Shown: positions 16,661-26,013 of the stretch, one piece after another | How positions within the stretch are numbered: position 1 is the first letter of the stretch | How the letters are laid out: each line of letters begins with the position of its first letter | Source of the DNA: an uncultured Flavobacteriales bacterium | GTDB lineage: Bacteria; Bacteroidota; Bacteroidia; Flavobacteriales; UBA7312 | Assembly: GCA_913048435.1 (NCBI GenBank) | Contig: CAJWWC010000002.1 | Span: forward strand, 97,485 to 153,002 | Direction of reading: 5' to 3' | Length of the DNA: 55,518 nt | Made by a program: the position numbers and the translations under genes | Notes under the pieces: generated by a model | Databases searched by the model: none | The model's input: only the letters and a program-made list of their open reading frames with translations | Told to the model about the DNA's origin: nothing

Positions 16661-16975
16661 ATGGAAGGCTACAAGGACCAAGATGAAATCTTTTCAAATA
16701 AAGTTAGAGCAGGTAAAAGAACTTATTTTTTTGATGTTCGTGCTACTAAAGCGGATGATTACTACCTTACAATTACGGAAAGTAAAAAAGTATTTAACGA
16801 TGATGGTAGTCACCACTTTAAAAAACACAAAATATTTCTCTACAAAGAAGATTTTGAAAAATTCAAAGATACTTTGTTGCAAAGTTTAGATTTCATTTAT
16901 GAGCACAAAGGGAAAAATATTATTTCAGATAAAAATAAAGAAAGTGACTCTGGTATAGCAAATAGTATTTCTTAG
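16661..16975 (+). CDS. DUF3276 / PUR-domain nucleic-acid-binding protein
   Basis: The 104-residue protein has the PUR-alpha-like core of the DUF3276 family: SNKVRAGKRTYFFDVRATKADDYYLTITESKK, then HKIFLYKEDFEKF. It is followed by a short charged tail. Proteins of this family bind single-stranded DNA or RNA; BpuR in Borrelia is the studied relative. The gene is nearly universal in Bacteroidota. It has its own strong promoter with an inverted repeat at the start site, suggesting it could regulate itself. That is inference. Confidence 0.85.
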   Translation: MEGYKDQDEIFSNKVRAGKRTYFFDVRATKADDYYLTITESKKVFNDDGSHHFKKHKIFLYKEDFEKFKDTLLQSLDFIYEHKGKNIISDKNKESDSGIANSIS

Positions 16976-16985
16976 TATATGCAAA

Positions 16986-17408
16986 TCACATATTGTAAAC
17001 CAAAAGTAATAATGTTAAGATTGAAAGAATAAAATAACTTACCAAGGACTGGGCACCTTCGTAGTCTTTTGCAATTCTTTGCCCTAAAAACAAAGCAATC
17101 AAAGCCAGAGAAGCAAAAAGTGTTCCTAATATTGCTAAAATTGAGCTTCTTTCTAAAATCAAAAAAACTATTCCAATTAAACTAAGTATACCTGAAAGTA
17201 TTTCAATTACAGTAATTATTGTGAATAAGAATGGTACTGAGTTTTTAAAAGGGGAATTGGAAAAGTGAGAAGTTAGCCAATCTAAATTTTCTTTTTTATT
17301 AACCATTTTATCAAAACCGGATTGCAAAAATAAAATTGCAATAAATAAAACTGTCAAAATTTGAGCTGTAAGCAATAAAGTTTCAGAAAAATTTATAAAT
17401 AGTAACAT
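16986..17408 (-). CDS. DoxX-like membrane protein
   Basis: The 140-residue protein has four predicted transmembrane helices (about residues 10-29, 59-78, 82-103 and 119-138). The FLQSGFDKMVN segment after helix 1 and the arrangement of short loops resemble the DoxX family. The function is uncertain; relatives are linked to thiol or redox stress. It is transcribed away from parA and converges on the DUF3276 gene. Confidence 0.65.
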   Translation of the reverse strand: MLLFINFSETLLLTAQILTVLFIAILFLQSGFDKMVNKKENLDWLTSHFSNSPFKNSVPFLFTIITVIEILSGILSLIGIVFLILERSSILAILGTLFASLALIALFLGQRIAKDYEGAQSLVSYFILSILTLLLLVYNM

Positions 17409-17433
17409 TTTGAAATAATTTAAATTATGACTA

Positions 17434-17457
17434 TTAACATTTTAAAACAAATGTTAA
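17434..17457. promoter_or_regulatory. Inverted repeat in doxX-parA divergent region
   Basis: TTAACATTT (17434-17442) and AAATGTTAA (17449-17457) form a perfect 9-bp inverted repeat with a 6-base loop, 26 nt upstream of the DoxX-like gene and 132 nt upstream of parA. It lacks a T-run directly after it on either strand, so an operator is more likely than a terminator. The rest of the gap (17458-17589) shows no other structure and no parS-like palindrome. Confidence 0.35.
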
Positions 17458-17589
17458 AAAAACACTTTTTTTTCTTCTTTTTAAGTCAATCAATTAAATT
17501 ACTTTTGAAAAAGTTAAATATAATCAAATAAGTTATTAATCAAAAAATATCCTAACAACAACCTTTGGTTAACTAAACTTAATTTAAAA

Positions 17590-18354
17590 ATGAATAAAAC
17601 AATAGTAATTGCAAATCAAAAAGGTGGTGTAGGAAAAACAACAACAGCTATTAATCTTGCAGCTTGCTTAGGTGTACTAGAAAAAAAAGTTTTACTTATC
17701 GATGCGGATCCTCAAGCCAATGCTACCTCTGGTGTTGGTTATGATCCAAGAGATATTAAATCTGGTCTCTATGAATGTTTAATTGATAAATTAAGTCCTA
17801 GAGATATAATTTTAAAAACTGAAAGCCCAAATTTATCTTTACTTCCTGCTCATATAGACTTAGTTGGGGCAGAACTCGAGCTTGTAAATCAACAAAATCG
17901 AGAATTTATATTAAAAGATCTTTTAGAACAGATCAAATCAATATATGACTACATTATCATTGACTGTGCACCATCATTGGGTATTATTACAACAAATGCA
18001 CTGACTGCTGCAAATTCAATAATAATACCCATTCAATGTGAATATTTTGCTCTAGAGGGACTAGGAAAATTATTGAATACAATTAAAATTGTTCAAAGTA
18101 GGATGAACAAGGATTTAGATATTGAAGGCCTTTTATTGACTATGTATGACACTAGACTAAGATTATCAAATCAAGTTGTAGAAGAAGTAAAGACGCATTT
18201 TCAAGAGATGGTTTTTGATACTATAATACAACGTAATGTTAGATTAAGTGAAGCGCCAAGCTTTGGTCGAACAATAATTATGCATGATGCAAACAGTAAA
18301 GGAGCAATTAATTATTTGAACTTGGCTAAAGAGCTAATAGAAAAAGAGTATTGA
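17590..18354 (+). CDS. parA: Chromosome partitioning ATPase ParA (Soj)
   Basis: The 254-residue protein has the deviant Walker A NQKGGVGKTTTAINLAA (about residues 9-25), Walker A' LLIDADPQANAT and Walker B YIIIDCAPSLG. RLSEAPSFG is a conserved C-terminal motif. ParA forms ATP-dependent dimers on the nucleoid and moves ParB-bound origins. There is no N-terminal helix-turn-helix extension, as expected for chromosomal Soj-type proteins. parB follows after 15 nt. Confidence 0.95.
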   Translation: MNKTIVIANQKGGVGKTTTAINLAACLGVLEKKVLLIDADPQANATSGVGYDPRDIKSGLYECLIDKLSPRDIILKTESPNLSLLPAHIDLVGAELELVNQQNREFILKDLLEQIKSIYDYIIIDCAPSLGIITTNALTAANSIIIPIQCEYFALEGLGKLLNTIKIVQSRMNKDLDIEGLLLTMYDTRLRLSNQVVEEVKTHFQEMVFDTIIQRNVRLSEAPSFGRTIIMHDANSKGAINYLNLAKELIEKEY

Positions 18355-18369
18355 ATTAAACTAAAAAAA

Positions 18370-19266
18370 ATGGCAATAAAAAAACGTGTTTTAGGAAAAG
18401 GTCTTTCTGCATTACTAAAAAATCCTAATACTGATATTACTACAAATAATAGCAATTTTGAAAGCATACAAGTTGTCGATTCAGTTTCTGAAATTTCAAT
18501 AGAGCAAATCGAAGTCAATCCTTTTCAACCAAGAAGAGAGTTTGATTTGGATAGTTTACAAGAATTAGCAATTTCAATTAAAGAATTAGGTATTATTCAG
18601 CCATTAACTGTAAGGAAATTAGGCTATGATAAATTCCAATTAATTTCTGGTGAAAGAAGATTTAGAGCCTCACAAATTGCTAAAATCAAAAAGATCCCTG
18701 TTTATATTAGGATAGCAAATGACCAAGCTATGCTAGAAATGGCTCTGGTCGAGAATATTCAAAGAGAAGAGCTGAATCCAGTTGAAATTGCTCAAAGCTA
18801 TCAAAGACTCATAGATGACTGTAAACTTACCCAACAAAAGATGAGCGAAAGGATAGGCAAAAAAAGGTCTACCATAACAAATTACCTGAGACTGCTCAAG
18901 TTACCAGCAGAAATATTAGTGTCGTTAAGAGATGGAAATATCAGTATGGGTCATGCTAGAGCATTAGTAAATATCAAAAACCAAAATACTCAAATAAATA
19001 TTTTTAGAGATGCTCTTTCTAACAAATTTACTGTAAGAGAAATCGAGCAAATAGTCAAAGACTTTGGAAATAGTAAATACGTTAAAACTACTAATAAAAA
19101 GAAAACAATTTATAGTTTTGAACACCAAAAATTAGCAAACGAACTAAGTAATAAACTTGAAAAAAAGGTTAAACTAAAAGTTTCAAAAAATGGAAAAGGA
19201 ATAATTGAAATACCTTTTGATACAAAGCAAGATTTATACCAACTAATTTCAAAATTTGGTTTATAG
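18370..19266 (+). CDS. parB: Chromosome partitioning CTPase/DNA-binding protein ParB
   Basis: The 298-residue protein starts with the usual KKRVLGKGLSALL. It carries the ParB boxes: box I (NPFQPRREFD), box II with ISGERRFRAS (CTP binding) and ALVENIQREELNP, then a helix-turn-helix around TQQKMSERIGKKRSTITNYLR and GHARAL. The C-terminal segment is the dimerization domain. ParB loads onto parS as a CTP-dependent clamp. No canonical parS 16-mer is visible within this window. Confidence 0.95.
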   Translation: MAIKKRVLGKGLSALLKNPNTDITTNNSNFESIQVVDSVSEISIEQIEVNPFQPRREFDLDSLQELAISIKELGIIQPLTVRKLGYDKFQLISGERRFRASQIAKIKKIPVYIRIANDQAMLEMALVENIQREELNPVEIAQSYQRLIDDCKLTQQKMSERIGKKRSTITNYLRLLKLPAEILVSLRDGNISMGHARALVNIKNQNTQINIFRDALSNKFTVREIEQIVKDFGNSKYVKTTNKKKTIYSFEHQKLANELSNKLEKKVKLKVSKNGKGIIEIPFDTKQDLYQLISKFGL

Positions 19267-19779
19267 TTGAAAATTACATTTCTATATATTTCTCTATTAT
19301 TTTCATTTGTTTGCTTTGGACAGTCAATTGAGCAAAAGAAAATAAAATCAGCTAAAAAATCTTCTTTTCTCTCAGCTGTATTGCCTGGGGCAGGACAGGT
19401 TTACAATAAAAAATATTGGAAAGTTCCTGTAATTTATGCTTCATTGGCGTCAGGTATTTATTTTATTTATGAAAATCAAAGTAAACTAAATAACTATACT
19501 GACGCATATGTTAATCGTTCAAATGGTAGCATTGATAAATACATAGATATATACAATGATAGCCAACTTATGACAATTATTGATTATTATGAAAGAAATC
19601 GAGATTTATCATATATAGTTACTGCTATAATATATTTACTTAATATAGTTGATGCAAGCGTAGATGCTCATTTATTTGATTTTGATATTAGCGAAGATTT
19701 AAGCCTTAAAACAGCCCCTAAAATTATTAGTACTAATAGAGGTAACTCTCCAATCTTATCATTAAAAATGAATTTTTAA
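19267..19779 (+). CDS. DUF5683 envelope protein
   Basis: The 170-residue protein begins at a TTG directly after the parB stop codon. No ATG, GTG or other TTG gives a comparable N terminus, and TTG yields a clean signal peptide (KITFLYISLLFSFVCFGQ). FLSAVLPGAGQVYNKKYWKVPVIY is the DUF5683 hallmark (P-G-x-GQ-x-YN-x-x-YWK). Two hydrophobic segments follow (about residues 52-66 and 117-132). The gene is a standard member of the parA-parB-dapB-lepB cluster of Bacteroidota. Its function is unknown. Confidence 0.82.
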   Translation: MKITFLYISLLFSFVCFGQSIEQKKIKSAKKSSFLSAVLPGAGQVYNKKYWKVPVIYASLASGIYFIYENQSKLNNYTDAYVNRSNGSIDKYIDIYNDSQLMTIIDYYERNRDLSYIVTAIIYLLNIVDASVDAHLFDFDISEDLSLKTAPKIISTNRGNSPILSLKMNF

Positions 19780-19789
19780 CTTTAATTAT

Positions 19790-20452
19790 ATGAAAATTGC
19801 ATTAATAGGTTACGGTAAAATGGGAAAACTTATAGAGCAAATTGCACTAGAAAAAGGACACTCCATATCAGTAATTGTAAATAGTAATAATCCAATAGAA
19901 AATCAGGATTTTTCAAATACTGACATTGCTATAGATTTTAGCACTCCCAATAGTGCATACAATAATATCAAATGTGTTTTAACTCAAGGAATACCTGTGG
20001 TTTCAGGAACTACAGCTTGGTTAAAAAATCTTGATGATGTAAAGCGACTAACAATAGAAAAAGAAACAGGATTTTTACATGCCTCTAACTTTAGTATTGG
20101 CGTAAATCTTTTTTTTGAATTGAATAAAAAACTATCTCAACTGATGCATAATCAGTCAGAATACAAAGTATCAATCAAAGAAATTCACCATACTGAAAAA
20201 TTGGATATTCCGAGTGGTACAGCCATAAGTTTAAAATCACAAATACCCAAAATCATAGACATAGAAAGCCAGAGATCTAAAAATGTTCCAGGCACACACA
20301 TTGTCAACTATGATTCAGAAATAGATAGTATATCCATTAAACACCAGGCACATAATAGAAAGGGGTTTGCTCAAGGAGCACTAGTTGCAGCAGAGTGGAT
20401 TATAGATAAAAAGGGTTGCTTTTCAATGAGTGACATTCTAAAAATCAATTAA
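19790..20452 (+). CDS. dapB: 4-hydroxy-tetrahydrodipicolinate reductase
   Basis: The 220-residue protein has the NAD(P)-binding motif ALIGYGKMGKLI at the N terminus. VVSGTTAWL carries the substrate/cofactor loop. EIHHTEKLDIPSGTA holds the catalytic histidine and lysine region with the PSGTA signature. It reduces the dihydrodipicolinate precursor in diaminopimelate/lysine synthesis. It is shorter than E. coli DapB (273 residues), mostly through surface loops. dapD of the same pathway is at 35173, in another operon. Confidence 0.93.
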   Translation: MKIALIGYGKMGKLIEQIALEKGHSISVIVNSNNPIENQDFSNTDIAIDFSTPNSAYNNIKCVLTQGIPVVSGTTAWLKNLDDVKRLTIEKETGFLHASNFSIGVNLFFELNKKLSQLMHNQSEYKVSIKEIHHTEKLDIPSGTAISLKSQIPKIIDIESQRSKNVPGTHIVNYDSEIDSISIKHQAHNRKGFAQGALVAAEWIIDKKGCFSMSDILKIN

Positions 20453-20454
20453 AA

Positions 20455-21732
20455 ATGAAAAAATTAAAACAATTAACAGGTAAATATTTCAAAGGGATAA
20501 TGTTCATTTCATTTACCATTATCTGGTCTCTTATCGTATATCTCATTGATGGTGAATGGCTTTACTTTTTGCCTTTGATAGTTGGAGATATTTTGTTTTG
20601 GGAAACCATAAATTGGCAATTTTGGAAGAAAAAAGAAAAGAAAAAAAAGAAGCCAAAAAGTGAAATCAAAAGTTGGTTTAATGCTATAATTTTTGCCGTC
20701 ATAGCAGCTACAATTCTTAGAACTTTCTTGATTGAAGCCTACACAATACCTACATCATCTATGGAAAAATCACTTCTCATTGGAGACTTTCTATTTGTTA
20801 GTAAAGTAAGTTATGGACCGAGAGTGCCCAACACACCAATATCTTTTCCACTCGTTCATCATACCTTACCGCTTACAAAAAGTACACCTGCCTATCTAAA
20901 ATGGATACAATTAGACTACCATAGGATGAAAGGGTTGGGTCAAATAGAAAGAAATGACTGTGTTGTATTTAATTATCCCACAGATGATCTTCAATTTCCT
21001 GAAAGACCTGTTGATAAAAAAGAAAACTATATAAAAAGATGTGTAGGAATTCCTGGTGATGTTATAGAAATAAAAAGTAGTGATTTGTTTGTCAATGGTG
21101 AACTACAAACACAAAATGTAAAAATGAAAAATCAGTTTAGATATTATGTTAAAACTGATGGAACAAAATTTAGTCAAAAAACACTAAATAAATATAATAT
21201 TTACGAGGGTCAGGTTCTTTCTAATAATGGAGATTATGAACTTATATTAAATGACAAAAGTTTAGAGGCCATTAAACGCTTCACATATGTTAACAAAGTT
21301 GAAAAAATAGTAACCGAAAAAGGCATGAAATTAAATTCATCGGAATTAATTTTTCCTGAAGATAAATTCAATTGGAATCTGGATAATTTTGGACCCCTTA
21401 GTATTCCAGCTAAAGGTTTAACTGTAAAAATTGATAATGTCAATATTGAAATTTATAAAAGAATCATAGAAACCTACGAAAAAAACACACTTGAAATTAT
21501 TGGAAATGATATATTTATAAATGGCAACTTAAGCAATAGCTACACATTTCAGATGGATTATTATTGGATGATGGGAGACAATAGACACAACTCATTAGAC
21601 TCCAGATACTGGGGTTTTGTTCCAGAAGATCACGTAGTAGGAAAAGCGCTTTTTATTTGGATGAGTTGGGACAAGAATAAAAAAGGAATTAATAAAATTC
21701 GATGGAACAGACTATTCAATGCAATCCATTAA
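20455..21732 (+). CDS. lepB: Signal peptidase I
   Basis: The 425-residue protein has two membrane segments near the N terminus (about residues 14-46) and one just before the catalytic site (about 73-96). TIPTSSMEKSL carries the nucleophile (Ser102). NYIKRCVGIPGD carries the general-base lysine. The final box is MMGDNRHNSLDSRYWGFVPEDHVVG. A large insertion between the catalytic boxes (about residues 215-365) is usual in Bacteroidota LepB. It cleaves signal peptides on the periplasmic side of the inner membrane. Its 3' end overlaps the next gene by 14 nt. Confidence 0.94.
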   Translation: MKKLKQLTGKYFKGIMFISFTIIWSLIVYLIDGEWLYFLPLIVGDILFWETINWQFWKKKEKKKKKPKSEIKSWFNAIIFAVIAATILRTFLIEAYTIPTSSMEKSLLIGDFLFVSKVSYGPRVPNTPISFPLVHHTLPLTKSTPAYLKWIQLDYHRMKGLGQIERNDCVVFNYPTDDLQFPERPVDKKENYIKRCVGIPGDVIEIKSSDLFVNGELQTQNVKMKNQFRYYVKTDGTKFSQKTLNKYNIYEGQVLSNNGDYELILNDKSLEAIKRFTYVNKVEKIVTEKGMKLNSSELIFPEDKFNWNLDNFGPLSIPAKGLTVKIDNVNIEIYKRIIETYEKNTLEIIGNDIFINGNLSNSYTFQMDYYWMMGDNRHNSLDSRYWGFVPEDHVVGKALFIWMSWDKNKKGINKIRWNRLFNAIH

Positions 21733-22327
21733 ACCAACACTTCTACCATGTCCTTATTTTGGATCTATTGAGTTTTTCTGTAATCTTATTTCAAACGAAT
21801 GCGTAATAGAAGTCAACGATTACTTCGTAAAACAGAGTCTAAGAACACGATGCAATATATATGGTGCTAATGGTCTATTAACACTAACTGTTCCTAAGTC
21901 TAGAAAAAACAGCTCAAAAACTCTATTTAAAGATATTAAAATAAATTACGATCACCAATGGCAAAAGGAACATTGGGAAAGTTTAACAAGTGCCTATCGT
22001 TCTTCTCCATTTTTTGAATATTACGAACATGAACTTCAGTCCTTATTTCAAAAAAAATATACCTTCTTAAAAGACCTTAATTTAGAAATGATGACTTTTG
22101 TTTGCTCTAAAATTGGAATTTCAACAGAATTCAATTTAAGTGAATCTTACATTAACAATTTGGATTACGTGGACAAAAGAATGTATAACTTTGACAAAAT
22201 TGAACTACCGAGATATATACAAGTTTTTGAAAATAAATTCGGCTTTATTTCTAATCTCAGTATATTAGACCTGCTTTTTAACGAGGGGAATAACAGTAAG
22301 TATTACCTAGAAACTATTAACCTCTGA
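21719..22327 (+). CDS. WbqC-family protein
   Basis: The 202-residue protein shows the WbqC-like layout: LLPCPYFGSIEFF at the N terminus, then VKQSLRTRCNIYGANGLLTLTVPKSR, HWESLTSAYRSSPFFEYY and a C-terminal YIQVFENKFGFISNLSILDLLFNEG. Family members occur in O-antigen clusters and, in Bacteroidota, directly after lepB. The activity is not established. It overlaps lepB by 14 nt, indicating translational coupling. Confidence 0.82.
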   Translation: MQSIKPTLLPCPYFGSIEFFCNLISNECVIEVNDYFVKQSLRTRCNIYGANGLLTLTVPKSRKNSSKTLFKDIKINYDHQWQKEHWESLTSAYRSSPFFEYYEHELQSLFQKKYTFLKDLNLEMMTFVCSKIGISTEFNLSESYINNLDYVDKRMYNFDKIELPRYIQVFENKFGFISNLSILDLLFNEGNNSKYYLETINL

Positions 22328-22344
22328 AAAATTATTAATGTTTT

Positions 22345-23973
22345 ATGGATCTAGAATTTAATAAAAACGAGGATAAAATGAGACTTTTAATTTCAGAAAT
22401 GACTCAAAAGTTCGACAAGATTTCGCTTGGTGGTGGTAAGTCTAAAATAAAAAAACAGCATGAACAAGGAAAACTAACTGCTAGAGAAAGGATAAATTTC
22501 CTTCTAGATGACGATAGTGAATCCATAGAAATTGGAGCCTTTGTTGGCGATGGTATGTATGGAGAATATGGTGGCTGCCCCTCTGGAGGGGTTGTTGTTG
22601 TTATGGGCTATGTTAGTAAAAAACAATGCATTGTAGTTGCCAATGATGCTACTGTAAAAGCAGGCGCGTGGTTTCCAATCACTGCCAAGAAAAATTTACG
22701 TGCTCAAGAGATTGCTATGGAAAACAAGTTACCCATTATTTATTTGGTTGATAGTGCAGGTGTATTTTTACCATTACAAGATGAAATATTTCCTGATAAA
22801 GAACACTTTGGTAGGATTTTTAGAAATAATGCTAAGATGTCCTCTATGGGTATCACGCAAATATCTGCAGTAATGGGATCGTGCGTAGCAGGTGGAGCCT
22901 ACCTCCCAATAATGAGTGATGAAGCATTAATAGTCAATAAAACAGGAACTATTTTTTTAGCTGGAAGTTATCTAGTAAAAGCTGCTATTGGAGAAGATAT
23001 TGATAATGAAACACTAGGAGGTGCTCAAACACATTGTGAAATATCTGGTGTTACGGATTACAAATCAGAAAATGATGAAGATTGTCTTAAAACTATAAAA
23101 AATATCTTCAGTAAAATTGGAGATTTTGAGAAAGCAGGTTTTAACAGAATTGAATCTGTAGATCCTAAAAAAGATAAAAATGAAATCATTGGTATCTTAC
23201 CATCTAGCAGAGATAAACCCTATAACACTAGAGATGTTATTGAACGGCTAGTTGACAATTCTGATTTTGAAGAATACAAAAAAGGATATGGGGAGACTAT
23301 AGTCTGTGGATATGCTAGAGTTGAAGGCTGGGCGGTAGGCATCATTGCCAATGAAAGAAAACTCGTTAAAAGTAAAAAAGGCGAAATGCAATTTGGTGGT
23401 GTCATCTACTCCGATTCTGCAGATAAAGCAACCCGATTCATTGCCAATTGTAATCAAAAGAAAATACCACTAATATTTTTACAAGATGTAAATGGTTTTA
23501 TGGTTGGCTCGCGTTCAGAACACTCTGGTATCATAAAGGATGGTGCTAAAATGGTTAATGTTATGAGTAATTCTGTTGTTCCAAAATTCACTATTATAAT
23601 GGGTAATTCTTATGGAGCCGGAAATTATGCTATGTGTGGAAAGGCCTTTGACCCTAGACTAATCGTTTCATGGCCCAGTGCAAAAATGGCCGTTATGGGA
23701 GGAGAACAAGCTGCAAAAGTTTTGTTGCAAATAGAAAAATCCTCACTCAAAAAACAAGGTCAAAAAATCGATAAAAACAAGGAAGAAGAATTACTTAAAA
23801 CTATCACTGATAGATACGATCGACAAACCTCACCCTACTATGCCGCGTCAAGACTTTGGGTTGATGCTATCATAGACCCAAGAGACACTAGAAAAGTTAT
23901 ATCAATGGGAATTGAAGCGGCAAATAACTCGCCAATTACCGAAAGTTACAACCCGGGAGTTATTCAAGTTTAA
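22345..23973 (+). CDS. Acyl-CoA carboxylase, carboxyltransferase (beta) subunit
   Basis: The 542-residue protein has both halves of the carboxyltransferase crotonase-like fold. The N-terminal acyl-CoA site region has GKLTARERINFLLDD and MGSCVAGGAYLPIMSDEA. The C-terminal carboxybiotin half has FLQDVNGFMVGS, IIMGNSYGAGNYAMCGKAFDP and the late ASRLWVDAIIDPRDTR. It resembles propionyl-/methylcrotonyl-CoA carboxylase beta subunits. The substrate is not decided by sequence alone, and the biotin carboxylase/carrier subunits are not in the window. Confidence 0.88.
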   Translation: MDLEFNKNEDKMRLLISEMTQKFDKISLGGGKSKIKKQHEQGKLTARERINFLLDDDSESIEIGAFVGDGMYGEYGGCPSGGVVVVMGYVSKKQCIVVANDATVKAGAWFPITAKKNLRAQEIAMENKLPIIYLVDSAGVFLPLQDEIFPDKEHFGRIFRNNAKMSSMGITQISAVMGSCVAGGAYLPIMSDEALIVNKTGTIFLAGSYLVKAAIGEDIDNETLGGAQTHCEISGVTDYKSENDEDCLKTIKNIFSKIGDFEKAGFNRIESVDPKKDKNEIIGILPSSRDKPYNTRDVIERLVDNSDFEEYKKGYGETIVCGYARVEGWAVGIIANERKLVKSKKGEMQFGGVIYSDSADKATRFIANCNQKKIPLIFLQDVNGFMVGSRSEHSGIIKDGAKMVNVMSNSVVPKFTIIMGNSYGAGNYAMCGKAFDPRLIVSWPSAKMAVMGGEQAAKVLLQIEKSSLKKQGQKIDKNKEEELLKTITDRYDRQTSPYYAASRLWVDAIIDPRDTRKVISMGIEAANNSPITESYNPGVIQV

Positions 23974-24007
23974 AAATAACAATCTCTCAAAAATATATTC
24001 ATTTGAT

Positions 24008-24015
24008 TATATTTG
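24008..24015 (+). promoter_or_regulatory. -7 promoter element for thrS-infC-rpmI-rplT operon
   Basis: TATATTTG, an exact TAnnTTTG match, lies 30 nt before the thrS ATG. No recognisable -33 element is at the expected spacing. I see no T-box-like structure in the 72-nt gap. Confidence 0.5.
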
Positions 24016-24045
24016 TAAATTCTAGATTAAAGTATAGATATATTT

Positions 24046-25989
24046 ATGATACAAATTACTCTTCCAGACGGGGCTACAAGACAGGTTGAAAAAGGTACTA
24101 CAGGCATGGATATTGCTAAAAGTATCAGCGAAGGACTAACGAGAAATGTTCTTGCATGCCAGATAGATGATGAAGTTTGGGATGCTAATCGTCCAATTGA
24201 AAAAGATTGTGAATTCAAAATACTTACTTGGAACGATGAACTAGGAAAAAAAACTATGTGGCATTCTTCTGCACACTTAATGGCAGAAGCTCTTGAAGCG
24301 TTATTTCCGGGTATTAAACTTGCTATTGGACCAGCAATTGAAAACGGCTTTTATTACGATGTCGATTTTGGCGAACATTCTATATCGTCTGATGATTTTA
24401 GCAAAATTGAGGATAAAATGGTTGAATTGGCAAGGCAGAAAAACGAATACGTCAGAGAAGAAATACCTAAACAAGATGCTGTATCTTACTTCCAAAAAAA
24501 AGATGACGTGTACAAGCTCGAACTTTTAGAAGATTTAGAAGACGGTAATATTACTTTTTATACACAAGGTAATTTTACCGATTTGTGTAGAGGACCACAT
24601 ATTCCTAACACTTCATTCATTAAGTCCACAAAGCTATTAAACATTGCAGGTGCATATTGGAGAGGTGATGAAAATAATAAACAACTCACTAGAATTTATG
24701 GAATTAGCTTCCCTAAACAAAAAGAATTAATAGCATATCTTGAGCTTTTGGAAAAAGCTAAACAAAGGGACCACAGAAAGCTAGGTAAAGAAATGGAATT
24801 ATTTTCCTTTTCTCAAAAAGTTGGACAAGGGCTACCCTTGTGGCTTCCTAAAGGCGCTGCTCTTAGAGAACGATTAGAAAACTTCCTCAAAAAAGCACAA
24901 AAATCTGCAGGTTATGAACAGGTTATTACGCCACATATAGGCAGTAAAGAACTTTACGTTTGTTCAGGACACTATGCTAAATACGGAGCAGATTCATTCC
25001 AACCTATTAATACACCAGCTGAAGGTGAAGAATTTTTATTAAAACCCATGAACTGCCCTCACCATTGTGAGATATACAAAACCAAACCCCGTTCATACAA
25101 AGACTTACCTATAAGATTTGCAGAATTTGGAACAGTATATCGTTATGAGCAATCAGGTGAACTACATGGTTTGTCAAGAGTAAGAGGCTTTACTCAAGAT
25201 GATGCCCATATTTTTTGCACTCCTGAACAAGTCAAAGATGAATTTATAAAAGTTATAGAACTAGTACTTTACATTTTCAAAACTCTAAGCTTTGAGCAAT
25301 TCACAGCTCAAATATCATTAAGAGATGTCAATCATCCTGAAAAATACATAGGCTCAACAGAAAATTGGGAAAAAGCTGAAAAAGCCATTTTAGAAGCTAC
25401 AGAGCAAAAAGGCATTGATACTGTTATCGAATATGGAGAAGCAGCATTTTATGGTCCAAAGCTAGATTTTATGGTTAGGGATGCTATAGGAAGAAAATGG
25501 CAACTTGGAACAATACAAGTTGACTATAGTCTGCCTGAACGTTTTGAATTAGAATACATGGGTTCCAACAATCAAACCCACAGACCTGTCATGATTCATA
25601 GAGCACCATTCGGCTCAATGGAAAGATTTACTTCTGTATTACTAGAGCATTGTGCAGGCAATTTTCCGCTTTGGTTAACTCCAAATCAAGTTATGATTTT
25701 ACCTATTAGTGAAAAATATCACGAATACGCAGAAAATATTTTAAATCTGCTAAATAATTCCGATATTCGCGCCCTCGTTGATAAAAGAGCCGAAAAAGCA
25801 GGTCGCAAGATAAGAGATGCTGAAATGAGCAAATCACCATTTATGTTAATTATTGGTGAAAAAGAAAAAGAAAATCAGACAGTATCTGTCAGAAGACACG
25901 GTGGTGAAAACATAGGAACTATGAAAATTGAACAGTTTGTCAAAATCATTAACGAAGAAATTGATAATTTGATTAGTACTTTTAAATAG
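24046..25989 (+). CDS. thrS: Threonyl-tRNA synthetase
   Basis: The 647-residue protein has all ThrRS domains in order. The TGS domain is at about residues 1-60. The editing domain has [11 protein letters not shown] and the DLCRGPHIP site. The class II catalytic core has motif 2 around [32 protein letters not shown] and a zinc-site cysteine in [10 protein letters not shown]. Motif 3 is [11 protein letters not shown], followed by the anticodon-binding domain. It charges tRNA-Thr with proofreading of serine. It heads the classical thrS-infC-rpmI-rplT translation operon. Confidence 0.97.
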   Translation: MIQITLPDGATRQVEKGTTGMDIAKSISEGLTRNVLACQIDDEVWDANRPIEKDCEFKILTWNDELGKKTMWHSSAHLMAEALEALFPGIKLAIGPAIENGFYYDVDFGEHSISSDDFSKIEDKMVELARQKNEYVREEIPKQDAVSYFQKKDDVYKLELLEDLEDGNITFYTQGNFTDLCRGPHIPNTSFIKSTKLLNIAGAYWRGDENNKQLTRIYGISFPKQKELIAYLELLEKAKQRDHRKLGKEMELFSFSQKVGQGLPLWLPKGAALRERLENFLKKAQKSAGYEQVITPHIGSKELYVCSGHYAKYGADSFQPINTPAEGEEFLLKPMNCPHHCEIYKTKPRSYKDLPIRFAEFGTVYRYEQSGELHGLSRVRGFTQDDAHIFCTPEQVKDEFIKVIELVLYIFKTLSFEQFTAQISLRDVNHPEKYIGSTENWEKAEKAILEATEQKGIDTVIEYGEAAFYGPKLDFMVRDAIGRKWQLGTIQVDYSLPERFELEYMGSNNQTHRPVMIHRAPFGSMERFTSVLLEHCAGNFPLWLTPNQVMILPISEKYHEYAENILNLLNNSDIRALVDKRAEKAGRKIRDAEMSKSPFMLIIGEKEKENQTVSVRRHGGENIGTMKIEQFVKIINEEIDNLISTFK

Positions 25990-26013
25990 AATAAATAATT
26001 AAAACAAAGTAAA

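Noticed and set aside
17409-17589. Possible replication origin or parS site near parAB
   Set aside because: No TGTTTCACGTGAAACA-like palindrome and no group of DnaA boxes is seen, and dnaA is absent.
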